A DNA stretch of 64,000 bases from contig NZ_SJSC01000002.1 of assembly GCF_004352855.1 (NCBI RefSeq), positions 558,001-622,000 of the forward strand. The letters are read 5' to 3'. Position 1 is the first letter of the stretch; every line of letters begins with the position of its first letter. A program made the position numbers and the translations under genes. Source of the stretch: Marinomonas sp. KMM3893 (GTDB lineage: Bacteria > Pseudomonadota > Gammaproteobacteria > Pseudomonadales > Marinomonadaceae). Below, piece by piece: positions 19,268 to 26,840 of this stretch. The notes below the pieces were generated by a model. The model made no database searches. It was not told the origin of the DNA and worked only from the letters and a program-made list of their open reading frames with translations.

Positions 19268-19508
19268 GTACATCCCTTTGTATAAAACTCTGTAAAGCAG
19301 TAGTAGCTTATTGATCTAACGATGAAGGATGATAGCAAATAATGAGGATTAATGTCTTTGTTTTGTATGGGGATAAATTGAGGATGATATCTATTTTGGG
19401 CCTTAAGGGATGGACGGCTCAAGAAACGGTTACTTTGTCGAATTATAGTCATTAGCTACAGGAGTGTGAGGAGAATAGTAAGTTCGTATTAGAACAAAAA
19501 TTGAGCAA

Positions 19509-19538
19509 AAAAATGGCCATCAGATGATGGCCATTTTT
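19509..19538. terminator. Rho-independent terminator of fkpA
   Basis: A perfect 13-bp stem (AAAAATGGCCATC / GATGGCCATTTTT) with an AGAT loop. T-rich ends on both sides let it work in both directions. It sits 38 bp after the fkpA stop and upstream of the divergent end of the sugar-transferase leader. Confidence 0.9.
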
Positions 19539-19575
19539 GTTTTATCGTTTGTTTCTCTAGAGTTTGCTAGGGAAG

Positions 19576-20316
19576 CTATTTAGCTTTTTTCGTTTCCGCT
19601 TTTGCTTCGTCTTTTTTCGCATCTGGTTTGACGATGGCGTGAAGTTCAACAACAAACTTAAGCGCTGCATTTGGTGGGATAGGGCCTGTGCCGCCAGGGC
19701 CGTATGCTAGAGCCGCAGGAATGTATAGCTCGTATTTAGAGCCAACAGGCATAAGTTGTAGGCCTTCTGTCCAACCAGGGATAACTTGGTTTAGAGGGAA
19801 GGTAATGGCTTCGCCACGTTTGTAAGAGCTGTCGAATACTTTGCCGTCGATCAAGCTGCCTTCGTAGTCTACTTTCACTGTGTCAGTGGCTTTTGGTTTT
19901 TCGCCTTTGCCTTTCGTGATCACTTTGTAAAGTAGGCCGCTGTCGGTTTTCATAACGCCTTTTTCAGAGGCTTTTTCTTTGATCCAAGCTTCTGATTTCG
20001 CTTTATCTGCTGCCGCTAGTTTGGCTTGTTCGCGTTGTTGCTCTTCCATGCGTTCTTTTTGGTACGCTTGGATAGTGGCCGTTACTTCTTCTTTGGTCAT
20101 TAGGCCTTTTTTGCCAGCGTAAGAATCTTTGAAGCCTTGGTAAAAAGTGTCTAGGTCTAGGTTTTTGAAGTCCTGTTCCATACGACCGCCGAACATGGTA
20201 CCAATACTGTAAGCCAGTTTTTGTTCTTTAGTGTCTAGTTTGGTGGTTGTGTTATCTGCTGCGTACGCAAAAGAAACGGAGGACATAACCAGCGCCGCAA
20301 TAAGAGTTTTTTTCAT
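19576..20316 (-). CDS. fkpA: FKBP-type peptidyl-prolyl cis-trans isomerase
   Basis: Periplasmic folding helper of about 246 aa. The N-terminus MKKTLIAALVMSSVSFAYA is a clear Sec signal peptide ending at AYA. An alpha-helical dimerisation domain follows (LAYSIGTMFGGRMEQD, LDTFYQGFKDSYAG) and then the FKBP domain (VKVDYEGSLIDGKVFDSSYKR, QVIPGWTEGLQLMPVGSK, YGPGGTGPIPPNAALKFVVEL). The C-terminal tail is lysine- and alanine-rich. The ATG at 20316 is chosen because it begins the signal peptide; the upstream in-frame start adds MECFF, which is unlikely. It is unrelated to the neighbouring polysaccharide genes. Confidence 0.93.
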   Translation of the reverse strand: MKKTLIAALVMSSVSFAYAADNTTTKLDTKEQKLAYSIGTMFGGRMEQDFKNLDLDTFYQGFKDSYAGKKGLMTKEEVTATIQAYQKERMEEQQREQAKLAAADKAKSEAWIKEKASEKGVMKTDSGLLYKVITKGKGEKPKATDTVKVDYEGSLIDGKVFDSSYKRGEAITFPLNQVIPGWTEGLQLMPVGSKYELYIPAALAYGPGGTGPIPPNAALKFVVELHAIVKPDAKKDEAKAETKKAK

Positions 20317-20514
20317 AAAAAAGCATTCCATTTGATTGTTGATTATCGCAGAGCGATGAATTGAGTGTTGTCACGGAATTTGAATCGCATGCCGTTTTTT
20401 AAATTGCGTACAATAAGAGGCAGAACTTAGTTGTCACATTTAATACGCCCTGTGCTTAGCAAAATCAGATCCGTTGGTACTGTTCTAACATAAGCAAGGA
20501 CAATTATGCCAATT

Positions 20515-20787
20515 TTATGTCGGACTCTTTACCAAAGCGACCCCTTCACCTGCACACTTTGTTGGTTCCAAAAGATAATCTTCTTCTGCAAAGCACAAGG
20601 TGTGATCTGAGAATAAGCGTTGCTGCTCCGGCGCGACAATGAGTTTTACATAACCATGACGGTGTTTGCGAAAGCGCTTGTCTTTACAAAGTGTCTTTAC
20701 GGAATGCTGACGATGAGATTGAGGGTTAAAGCCCAAATTCTTGGCGATGTCTGGTTTGTGATAAATCAAGTTAATTGCAGATGTCAT
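20515..20787 (-). CDS. Small hypothetical protein
   Basis: A 90-codon frame starting MTSAINLIYHKPDIAKNLGF. I do not recognise a family. It is basic and histidine-rich in the first half (HRQHSV, KDKRFRKHRHGYVKL) and acidic later (FAEEDYLLEP), with no membrane segment or signal peptide. Codon use looks like that of real genes here, and the frame is open. An in-frame extension to 20841 runs into a repeated element (20796-20832), so the shorter start is preferred. It lies between fkpA and the exporter gene, on the same strand. Whether it is expressed is uncertain. Confidence 0.45.
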   Translation of the reverse strand: MTSAINLIYHKPDIAKNLGFNPQSHRQHSVKTLCKDKRFRKHRHGYVKLIVAPEQQRLFSDHTLCFAEEDYLLEPTKCAGEGVALVKSPT

Positions 20788-20795
20788 GTATACAG

Positions 20796-20832
20796 GAACA
20801 ACCCCCCCTTGAAGTAGGGTGGAGAGAAAGAC
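20796..20832 (-). repeat. Short repeat related to 23421-23465
   Basis: On the minus strand this reads TCTTTCTCTCCACCCTACTT, then CAAGGGGGGGTTGTTCC. The segment at 23421-23465 reads TCTTGCTCTCCCCTTTACTT, then CAAGGGGGAG and a GGAGGGGGTTGTG end. They appear to be two versions of one dispersed element of about 40 bp, this one with an internal deletion. Confidence 0.5.
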
Positions 20833-20858
20833 CCAATCCATCGGTTAAAGTCGACATG

Positions 20859-21773
20859 TTAGTTCATGCCTAAGAATAATGGGATGAGGATTGGGGTGAG
20901 TAGGCTCATGATGAAGCCGCTGGCGATGCAGACGGGGACGATTTCTGGGCCGTGGAATTTGCTTAGCATAGGCAGGGTGAAGTCCATGGCGGTGGCGCCA
21001 GAGTAGCCGACCGACATGTGGCTGCTGCGTTTGGCAAAGAAGGGGATCAGCATGAGTGCGACTATCTCACGACCTAGATCAAGCAAGAAGGCGGTGGTGC
21101 CGAGTACTGGGTCACCTAATCCTGTAATCAAGATGCCAGATAAACTGTACCAACCAAACCCTGAGACAACGGCCAAGCTCTGGTGCCAGCTTAAGTTTAA
21201 GATCAGGCCGCTTAGCCAGCCTGCAAAGAGAGTACTGGCGATGGTTGTCACCGCGATGATGGCGGCTTGCTTATTGAGGAGCATTTTTTTTAAGCGATGA
21301 TTGCCTTGTCTTAGTTGGCAGCCAACCAATAGCAGCAGTATGTACAGCAGCCCTGTTACCGCTTGATCCACGCCCATCGCCCAGTCTTTGCCGATATAGC
21401 CAACCAAGATTCCCACGATTACCCAAGCCAGAGTTTGGGCGGCGTCTTTTAGGGCTTGTCGCTTGCTGGCTTGCGGGATATTGCCTTGGCTTTCAGCATG
21501 GGCGCCGCCAAAACGTAATCCTGTGCAATAAAGAGCCGTTAGGCTGATCAGGGTGACCAAGGTAAAAAGTACAAAGGCTTGGAAGCCTGCCACGACCAGC
21601 TTTTCAGACAGGTTATCCAGTGCGCCTATGCTAAAACCAATAAGCCCAAGAATTAAATAGACCAGTTTTTCCAAACCAAGTGCAACGCGCTTTGGCGAAA
21701 GAAACTTAATGTCTACCCAGTAGCCAAAAAGTAAGGCTACGAGTAATGGGCCGAGTGTGGTGATCACTGTCAT
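20859..21773 (-). CDS. LysO-family lysine exporter
   Basis: An inner-membrane protein of 304 aa with about eight hydrophobic segments. The N-terminal GPLLVALLFGYWVDIKFL and LYILLLLVGCQLRQG, and the C-terminal GYSGATAMDFTLPML, RSSHMSVGYSG and PVCIASGFIMSLLTPILIPLFL, match the LysO (YbjE/DUF340) family, which exports L-lysine in E. coli. The conserved aspartates and glycines near the C-terminus are kept. It is divergent from the MATE gene with a 241-bp intergenic region. No lysine riboswitch was evident there. The substrate is inferred from the family. Confidence 0.85.
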   Translation of the reverse strand: MTVITTLGPLLVALLFGYWVDIKFLSPKRVALGLEKLVYLILGLIGFSIGALDNLSEKLVVAGFQAFVLFTLVTLISLTALYCTGLRFGGAHAESQGNIPQASKRQALKDAAQTLAWVIVGILVGYIGKDWAMGVDQAVTGLLYILLLLVGCQLRQGNHRLKKMLLNKQAAIIAVTTIASTLFAGWLSGLILNLSWHQSLAVVSGFGWYSLSGILITGLGDPVLGTTAFLLDLGREIVALMLIPFFAKRSSHMSVGYSGATAMDFTLPMLSKFHGPEIVPVCIASGFIMSLLTPILIPLFLGMN

Positions 21774-22014
21774 GGCTGTCTAACCTTAGTCCTTAATGTT
21801 AGGGACACGCAGATGTTACGAATAAGAAAAAGACGGCATTTTGTCGGCATTTTCAGAAGGGCGCAAGGGCATCTCTACACATAAGGTAAGTAAAAGGCTT
21901 TATTTGAAATGAAAGTGTCTCTTTTGTGCGTTAAAAGACACGCGTATCAGTGTAAAATATGGCTTCTGGTGCGAGATTGTATCGCCCTATCTTATTCCTT
22001 ATAAGGGTAGCAGT

Positions 22015-23394
22015 GTGTTAAAAGGATTTTCTTCTCCGTCTGTTTTAAAAGAGGTTCTGCATCTACTTTTGCCCATGGTATTGACCATGACTCTGGAGTT
22101 GTCGATCAGTTTGGTCGATACCGTGATGTTGGGGCATTACAGCGCGACGCACTTGGCGGCGGTGGGCTTGGCGTCCAGTTTGTGGTTGCCTGTAGGGTGT
22201 TTTTTGATTGGTGTGACCTTTGGTATTACGCCTTTGGTAACGCGCCATCTGCATGGTCGTCAGCCTAAGTTGGTCAACATCTACATGTCTCAGGCGGTGG
22301 GACTGTCGATTATTCTGGGTGTGGTGGCCTGTATTGTCACTGTAACCGTGCTGCCGCATTTTGCTCGCATGATGGCGACCCAAGAAGAAACCCGTCAGGT
22401 CGCGGTGGATTATCTGTATATCTTTGCGCCAGCTTTGCCTATGTTGGCCTTGATGACCGCCTACAAAAACTTATTTGAAGCGGCTGGCCGTCCAGGCTTT
22501 CCTTTGTTTGTGGCGAGCACCGGGTTGCTGCTGAATATTGTCTTTAACTATGTGCTTATTTACGGCAAGTTGGGCTTTCCTGATTTAGGCGCTCGTGGTG
22601 CCGCCATTGCCTCGACCTTGTCTTTGTATTTGTCGGTGACTTTCTTTTTTGTATACGATCGCTTTTTTAATAAACGTCCTTTGTTCTCCAGATTGATCTG
22701 GCGCTACATGAAGAAGTTCTCCTTGTTGTTGCATATTGGCGCGCCTGCAGGCTTTGCGTTTACTTTTGAGGTGGCGTTGTTTTCATCGATGACATGGCTG
22801 ATTTCCTCTTTTGGTGATTTGGCCTTAGGGGCAGGGCAAATCGTGATGTCGTATACCTCTATTTTGTTTACGCCCATGATGGCGATGAGTGCCGTAACCG
22901 CGATTGTGGTGGCTAAGGCCATGTCGAAAGAAGGTGTCGCAGGGGTAAGAAAGCGTTTACGCGTTATTGTGTGGCTGGGCTTAGGCTACGTGGCTGTTTG
23001 CTTCAGCATCACCCAGTACTTCCACGATGTCATTCCCTTTATTTACAGCAGTGATGCGCAAGTTGTGGCCATGGCCGCCAGTATATTATTGATCTCATCA
23101 AGCTATCAGTTGCCAGACATGCTGCAAACGGTGTTTACCGGCGCGCTGCGAGGCTTTCGAGACACGCGCTCTTCCATGATTGCCTTTGCCGTGTCTTTGT
23201 TTGGTTTAAGCATTCCGTTTGGTTATTGGCTGTCTCACTACAGCCCTTGGGCAGACACGCTTACATTGCGCGGCTTTTATATCGGCCTTGGAGCAGGATT
23301 GAGTTTGTTGTCTGTGATATTGCTGGTGCGTTTACACTTCATCTTGAAGCGATATGAAGGCAAACGGATATTATCTGAAAGGGAAGTGGCTTAG
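22015..23394 (+). CDS. MATE-family multidrug efflux transporter
   Basis: A 459-aa inner-membrane antiporter with about twelve hydrophobic segments in two similar halves. The N-terminal PMVLTMTLELSISLVDTVMLG followed by HLAAVGLASSLWLPVG, and the middle APALPMLALMTAYKNLFEAAGR, are typical of NorM-type MATE proteins. The matching second-half motif is SSYQLPDMLQTVFTGALRGFRDT. It would expel cationic compounds by Na+ or H+ exchange. The start is GTG with AAGGG about six bases upstream. The gene runs into a repeat-filled intergenic region at its 3' end. Confidence 0.92.
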   Translation: MLKGFSSPSVLKEVLHLLLPMVLTMTLELSISLVDTVMLGHYSATHLAAVGLASSLWLPVGCFLIGVTFGITPLVTRHLHGRQPKLVNIYMSQAVGLSIILGVVACIVTVTVLPHFARMMATQEETRQVAVDYLYIFAPALPMLALMTAYKNLFEAAGRPGFPLFVASTGLLLNIVFNYVLIYGKLGFPDLGARGAAIASTLSLYLSVTFFFVYDRFFNKRPLFSRLIWRYMKKFSLLLHIGAPAGFAFTFEVALFSSMTWLISSFGDLALGAGQIVMSYTSILFTPMMAMSAVTAIVVAKAMSKEGVAGVRKRLRVIVWLGLGYVAVCFSITQYFHDVIPFIYSSDAQVVAMAASILLISSSYQLPDMLQTVFTGALRGFRDTRSSMIAFAVSLFGLSIPFGYWLSHYSPWADTLTLRGFYIGLGAGLSLLSVILLVRLHFILKRYEGKRILSEREVA

Positions 23395-23465
23395 GTATAA
23401 AAAGGGAGCGAGGGAGATTGTCTTGCTCTCCCCTTTACTTCAAGGGGGAGTTGGAGGGGGTTGTG

Positions 23466-23537
23466 CATACGAGACACGTGCGATTAGGGTGATGCAAAAG
23501 CTACACAACATCACCGGCTATTTCGGCTTTAACCCCC
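23466..23537 (+). repeat. Truncated copy of the 33-34 kb repeat unit
   Basis: The segment reads CATACGAGACACGTGCGATT, then AGGGTGATGC, then CAACATCACCGGCTATTTCG and GCTTTAACC. The same order is seen at 33352-33420. The copy breaks off before the GAAACACC core. Confidence 0.75.
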
Positions 23538-23542
23538 CGGCC

Positions 23543-23617
23543 TTCACACACGCACAGATGAAAACTTCGTTTTCAATTGCCAGATTCCCGTCGTGCCTCC
23601 GTCCATGCTGGCCTACG
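23543..23617 (+). repeat. 75-bp direct repeat, copy 1
   Basis: Begins TTCACACACGCACAGATGAA and ends GCTGGCCTACG. Copy 2 at 23721-23795 differs at one base (CTG versus CCG near the end). The terminal GGCCTAC is the complement of the REP-like GTAGGCC core, so the unit may be a REP-associated block. Confidence 0.8.
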
Positions 23618-23643
23618 ATTAATTCAGGATGGCGACTTGTATT

Positions 23644-23682
23644 GTAGGCCGGATGAAACGAGGAACGAGTGAGAATCCGGCA
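23644..23682 (+). repeat. REP-like element
   Basis: TAGGCCGGATGAAACGAGGA and then GAATCCGGC form an imperfect inverted repeat (GCCGGAT / ATCCGGC), the usual REP structure. A related copy lies at 1073-1100. Confidence 0.6.
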
Positions 23683-23720
23683 ATGCTCGGACTTCATGGC
23701 GTTCCTGCGAGCCCTCGGCG

Positions 23721-23795
23721 TTCACACACGCACAGATGAAAACTTCGTTTTCAATTGCCAGATTCCCGTCGTGCCTCCGTCCATGCCGGCCTACG
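23721..23795 (+). repeat. 75-bp direct repeat, copy 2
   Basis: Second, almost identical copy of 23543-23617, 178 bp downstream. The near identity suggests recent duplication or gene conversion. Confidence 0.8.
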
Positions 23796-23855
23796 CTCTT
23801 TTCTAGGATTTCAGCCTATAAGAGCTAGGTCTGTTGTGTTGTGACAATCAAGTTA

Positions 23856-25169
23856 CTAGGTAGCTTGATTGTTTTTTTGTTGTTTCTCTTTGATCTCTGC
23901 TTGCCAGATAAGGGCGAGTAATCCCCCGAACAAGGCTTGTATATACACAACACCCGTCCAGAAAAATAAGTAAGATTCAAATAGGTTTACAATGCTCCAG
24001 AAAGAGAGGACTGTAATCGAGAAGTATCCTATATCTTTACCTAATGATCCTTTTGAGACTAGGTTTAGAATTTTTAAGAATATCCATCCAAACCAGACAA
24101 CATAAAATAGTAAGCCAAGCAATCCATAATTAGTGAGTATTGAAAAGTAGGAATTATGAAGATGCCCAAAAGTTTGTCTTATATGGTCAGGTAGCCAGGT
24201 TGTTTCTTTTATTGCAATAGACTGACCATTGATGCCCCATCCCAAAATTGGTCGTTCCTCAATTCGCGCCAATGCCGCACGCCATAAGTTAACTCTAATG
24301 CCTACGCTGGTGTATGGGATATCATCAAAGTTCCCAGATAGTACACTGTCGATTACTGATGATTCAGATTTTGACCTTTTTTCTACTATGTTTCCCATGT
24401 TTTTATACAGTAAAGACCCAGCGATTAGAGTAAGTATAATAAATGCTATAGTTTTTTTATTAAAAAATTTAGATTTATTTTTTTCTTTTAAAAAAAAGTA
24501 AATTAAAGTTGTTGAGGAGCAAACTATTAGTGCAAGCCAACCTGCACGGGTTTGCACAGCAATCATGGTAAAGGCACAAAATAATAAGCATGGAATTAGT
24601 ATTATTAAACTTGATTTTTTCCATAAATATAGTCTAGGTGAAAAACAAATAAGCCCTATCAATATAGTCCCAAAAAATAGACTTGTATGTCCGGCATTTT
24701 TTAAACCAAAGTCAACTCTATACCCTTGCCATCCTCTTATTATTTCTTGAAATCCGTCTCCACTGATCCATGGAGACGCTAATACAGCTAGTGCTGCAAG
24801 GCTCCAAAAGAGGAAAACTTTTTTAGGGGAGTCTTTTATCCACCAAGCGATAGGTATGAAAAGAAACATTCGTAAAAGTTTATCTAAGCGAGGGGATTCA
24901 TTTGCCAAATCAGGATAAGCTAAGTGAGCAAAAAACCAGCTGATCAGAGGGAGAAGTATAGACGCTAGTAGTAATAGTAGAGGTGTTTTAACTTGAATGT
25001 TTTTACCATAACGATATATGGCAAAAAAACCGAGAATGGCCATAGGGAGACCAAAAATATTGGCTATATGACTATGAGTGTATAATTTCGTTACTGTAAA
25101 AAGGCATATAGAAATAAAACCAATTAAAGCTAGAGCGTTCCCTTGCTGAGTATGTTCAAGACGTCGCAT
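23856..25169 (-). CDS. O-antigen ligase / Wzy_C family membrane protein
   Basis: A protein of about 437 aa with some ten to twelve hydrophobic segments and one large periplasmic loop. That loop holds the Wzy_C landmarks LWRAALARIEERPILGWGINGQ and HLHNSYFSILTNYGLLGLLFY. WaaL ligases, O-antigen polymerases and some glycan-protein ligases share this domain, so ligation of a polysaccharide to lipid A-core is likely but not certain. The gene is AT-rich. ATG 25169 is preferred. However, the frame remains open to a GTG at 25268 that overlaps the cobQ stop (TAGTG), and an 8-bp tandem repeat lies between the two starts. Confidence 0.85.
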   Translation of the reverse strand: MRRLEHTQQGNALALIGFISICLFTVTKLYTHSHIANIFGLPMAILGFFAIYRYGKNIQVKTPLLLLLASILLPLISWFFAHLAYPDLANESPRLDKLLRMFLFIPIAWWIKDSPKKVFLFWSLAALAVLASPWISGDGFQEIIRGWQGYRVDFGLKNAGHTSLFFGTILIGLICFSPRLYLWKKSSLIILIPCLLFCAFTMIAVQTRAGWLALIVCSSTTLIYFFLKEKNKSKFFNKKTIAFIILTLIAGSLLYKNMGNIVEKRSKSESSVIDSVLSGNFDDIPYTSVGIRVNLWRAALARIEERPILGWGINGQSIAIKETTWLPDHIRQTFGHLHNSYFSILTNYGLLGLLFYVVWFGWIFLKILNLVSKGSLGKDIGYFSITVLSFWSIVNLFESYLFFWTGVVYIQALFGGLLALIWQAEIKEKQQKNNQAT

Positions 25170-25190
25170 TAAAATAATTCTCTGGATAAT

Positions 25191-25230
25191 GTAACAATGT
25201 AACAATGTAACAATGTAAAAATGTATTGAT
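25191..25230. repeat. 8-bp tandem repeat at the 5' end of the ligase-like gene
   Basis: Three perfect copies of GTAACAAT (25191-25214) are followed by two degenerate ones (GTAAAAAT, GTATTGAT). They lie 22 bp upstream of the ATG at 25169 on the minus strand and inside the longer frame that begins at 25268. A unit of 8 is not a multiple of three, so copy-number change would switch the longer frame or alter spacing in the leader. Confidence 0.85.
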
Positions 25231-25267
25231 GTAAGAAAGATAATAACGGATACCTTTCTTGCGATCA

Positions 25268-26776
25268 CTAGTTTTGTTCAATTCTATTTAAATACTTGCA
25301 TTGCTGGATGAGTAAGTCTATATCCATGTGTGCTTCGGTGCTGTCGGCGAGGCGGTCGATTTCTTGGTCGCGTAGGGCGGTGTAGTCAAATGACGTGGCG
25401 TTTTCTACTCCAGCCCATTTTATGAGGGCGGCAAGGGCTTCAGGGTGGTCGAAGAGTCCATGAAGGTAAGTGCCGATAATCGCGTTGTCGGCTGAGATAA
25501 AACCTTCTTTCTGGCCGTTTTCTAGTGTCGCCAGCGGTTGTCTGTCTTGTGTGAAATGCGATACGCCACAATGAATTTCATAGCCCGTGAGTTGAGCGTG
25601 TTCTGGCAAGTCATTAGCCTTGTCTAACAACAGCGAGCCTTGGCGTTGTTTCAGCTGTTTGTCTTTTTCCAATACGGTTTCCATGGGAATAAAACCAAAG
25701 CCGTTTGATTCTGTGTTTTTCTCATGATTTTCTAAGCCGTGCGGATCGAGTAGCTTTTCCCCTAACATCTGGTAGCCGCCACAAATGCCGATGACTTTGC
25801 CGCCGTATCTTAGGTGCTTTTGTAAGTAGCCTTCCCAACCTTCTTGGCGCAAAAACGCCAAATCCGATTGCACGCTTTTGCTGCCTGGCAGTATTACTAA
25901 ATCCGCTGCGGGTATGGTTTCGTTGGCGCCCACTAAGGTGACTTGCACATCAGGGTGTAAGCGCAGCGCGTCCCAGTCGGTGTGGTTGCTGGTACGTGGC
26001 ATGACAGGAATAACAACCTGTAATTTGGCTTGAAGGCCTGCTTTTTCTGGGCTTTTTGCCACCGCGTCTTCGGATTCTAAATGGAAGCCTTTTAAATAAG
26101 GTAGCACGCCTAGAACCGGCTTTTTGGTGCGTTCTTCAAGCCAGTCCAATCCAGATTGCAGCAAGCTGATGTCGCCACGAAAGCGGTTAATCACAAAGCC
26201 AATGACTCTGTCTTGCTCACTTGGACTAAGCAGATCTAGGGTACCAACAAGGTGCGCAAAAACACCGCCTTTGTCTATGTCGGCAATGATGATGACAGGG
26301 CTATCGACGGCTTCGGCAAAGCCCATGTTAGCAATGTCGCGGGCGCGTAAATTGATTTCCGCTGGGCTGCCTGCTCCTTCTATTAATACTGCTTGGTACT
26401 GGTCAGCAAGGCGATGGTAGGACTCAAGCGCGGCTATTTTGGCGATGCTTTTGTATTCGTGGTAACCCACGGCGTTCATGTTACCGATGGCTTTGCCTTG
26501 AATGATAACTTGCGCGCCTGTGTCCGTGTTGGGCTTAAGAAGAATCGGGTTCATGTCGACGTGAGGTTCTAGCCCCGCGGCATAAGCTTGCACGGCTTGA
26601 GCTCGGCCAATCTCGTTACCATCGGCGGTTACGGCGCTGTTTAACGCCATATTTTGAGGCTTAAATGGCGCCACACTGATGCCTCGGCGTTGGAATAATC
26701 GGCACAGGGCGGTGACTAGGGTGCTTTTCCCTGCATCCGACGTCGTTCCTTGAATCATTAAGTTAAAAGCTGGCAT
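25268..26776 (-). CDS. cobQ: Cobyric acid synthase
   Basis: Amidates four carboxyl groups of adenosylcobyrinate a,c-diamide using glutamine and ATP. The N-terminal ATP-binding domain has [18 protein letters not shown] and [33 protein letters not shown] follows. The C-terminal class I glutaminase domain has the nucleophile in [12 protein letters not shown] and the histidine in [11 protein letters not shown]. Family starts are short, so ATG 26776 ([10 protein letters not shown]) is used; in-frame starts at 26785 and TTG 26800 exist. It is divergent from cbiB, with a palindrome between them. The stop overlaps a GTG of the next frame. Confidence 0.94.
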   Translation of the reverse strand: MPAFNLMIQGTTSDAGKSTLVTALCRLFQRRGISVAPFKPQNMALNSAVTADGNEIGRAQAVQAYAAGLEPHVDMNPILLKPNTDTGAQVIIQGKAIGNMNAVGYHEYKSIAKIAALESYHRLADQYQAVLIEGAGSPAEINLRARDIANMGFAEAVDSPVIIIADIDKGGVFAHLVGTLDLLSPSEQDRVIGFVINRFRGDISLLQSGLDWLEERTKKPVLGVLPYLKGFHLESEDAVAKSPEKAGLQAKLQVVIPVMPRTSNHTDWDALRLHPDVQVTLVGANETIPAADLVILPGSKSVQSDLAFLRQEGWEGYLQKHLRYGGKVIGICGGYQMLGEKLLDPHGLENHEKNTESNGFGFIPMETVLEKDKQLKQRQGSLLLDKANDLPEHAQLTGYEIHCGVSHFTQDRQPLATLENGQKEGFISADNAIIGTYLHGLFDHPEALAALIKWAGVENATSFDYTALRDQEIDRLADSTEAHMDIDLLIQQCKYLNRIEQN

Positions 26777-26806
26777 GCAAGTCATCACGTATTTGGTCAA
26801 TTCGGT

Positions 26807-26820
26807 GGTAGAATTCTACC
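26807..26820. promoter_or_regulatory. Palindrome between cobQ and cbiB, candidate operator
   Basis: GGTAGAATTCTACC is a perfect 14-bp palindrome placed in the short divergent region of the two cobalamin operons. Its position would let one dimeric regulator act on both. No regulator is identified, and no cobalamin riboswitch fits in the available space. Confidence 0.4.
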
Positions 26821-26840
26821 CGACATTGATGCTTTTTTAA

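Larger units (their letters stand above)
23395..23855. repeat. Composite intergenic cluster of repeated elements
   Basis: These 461 bp hold no supportable gene and consist almost entirely of repeats. A short element at 23421-23465 is related to 20796-20832. A truncated unit of the 33-34 kb family follows at 23466-23537. A 75-bp direct repeat occurs twice, at 23543-23617 and 23721-23795, with one mismatch. A REP-like element lies at 23644-23682. The frames that cross this region are by-products of the repeats. The cluster separates two genes whose 3' ends face each other. Confidence 0.8.

Noticed and set aside
23354..23647. Plus-strand frame after the MATE gene
   Set aside because: It consists of the end of the MATE gene in another frame followed by repeat elements, with no family-like features.
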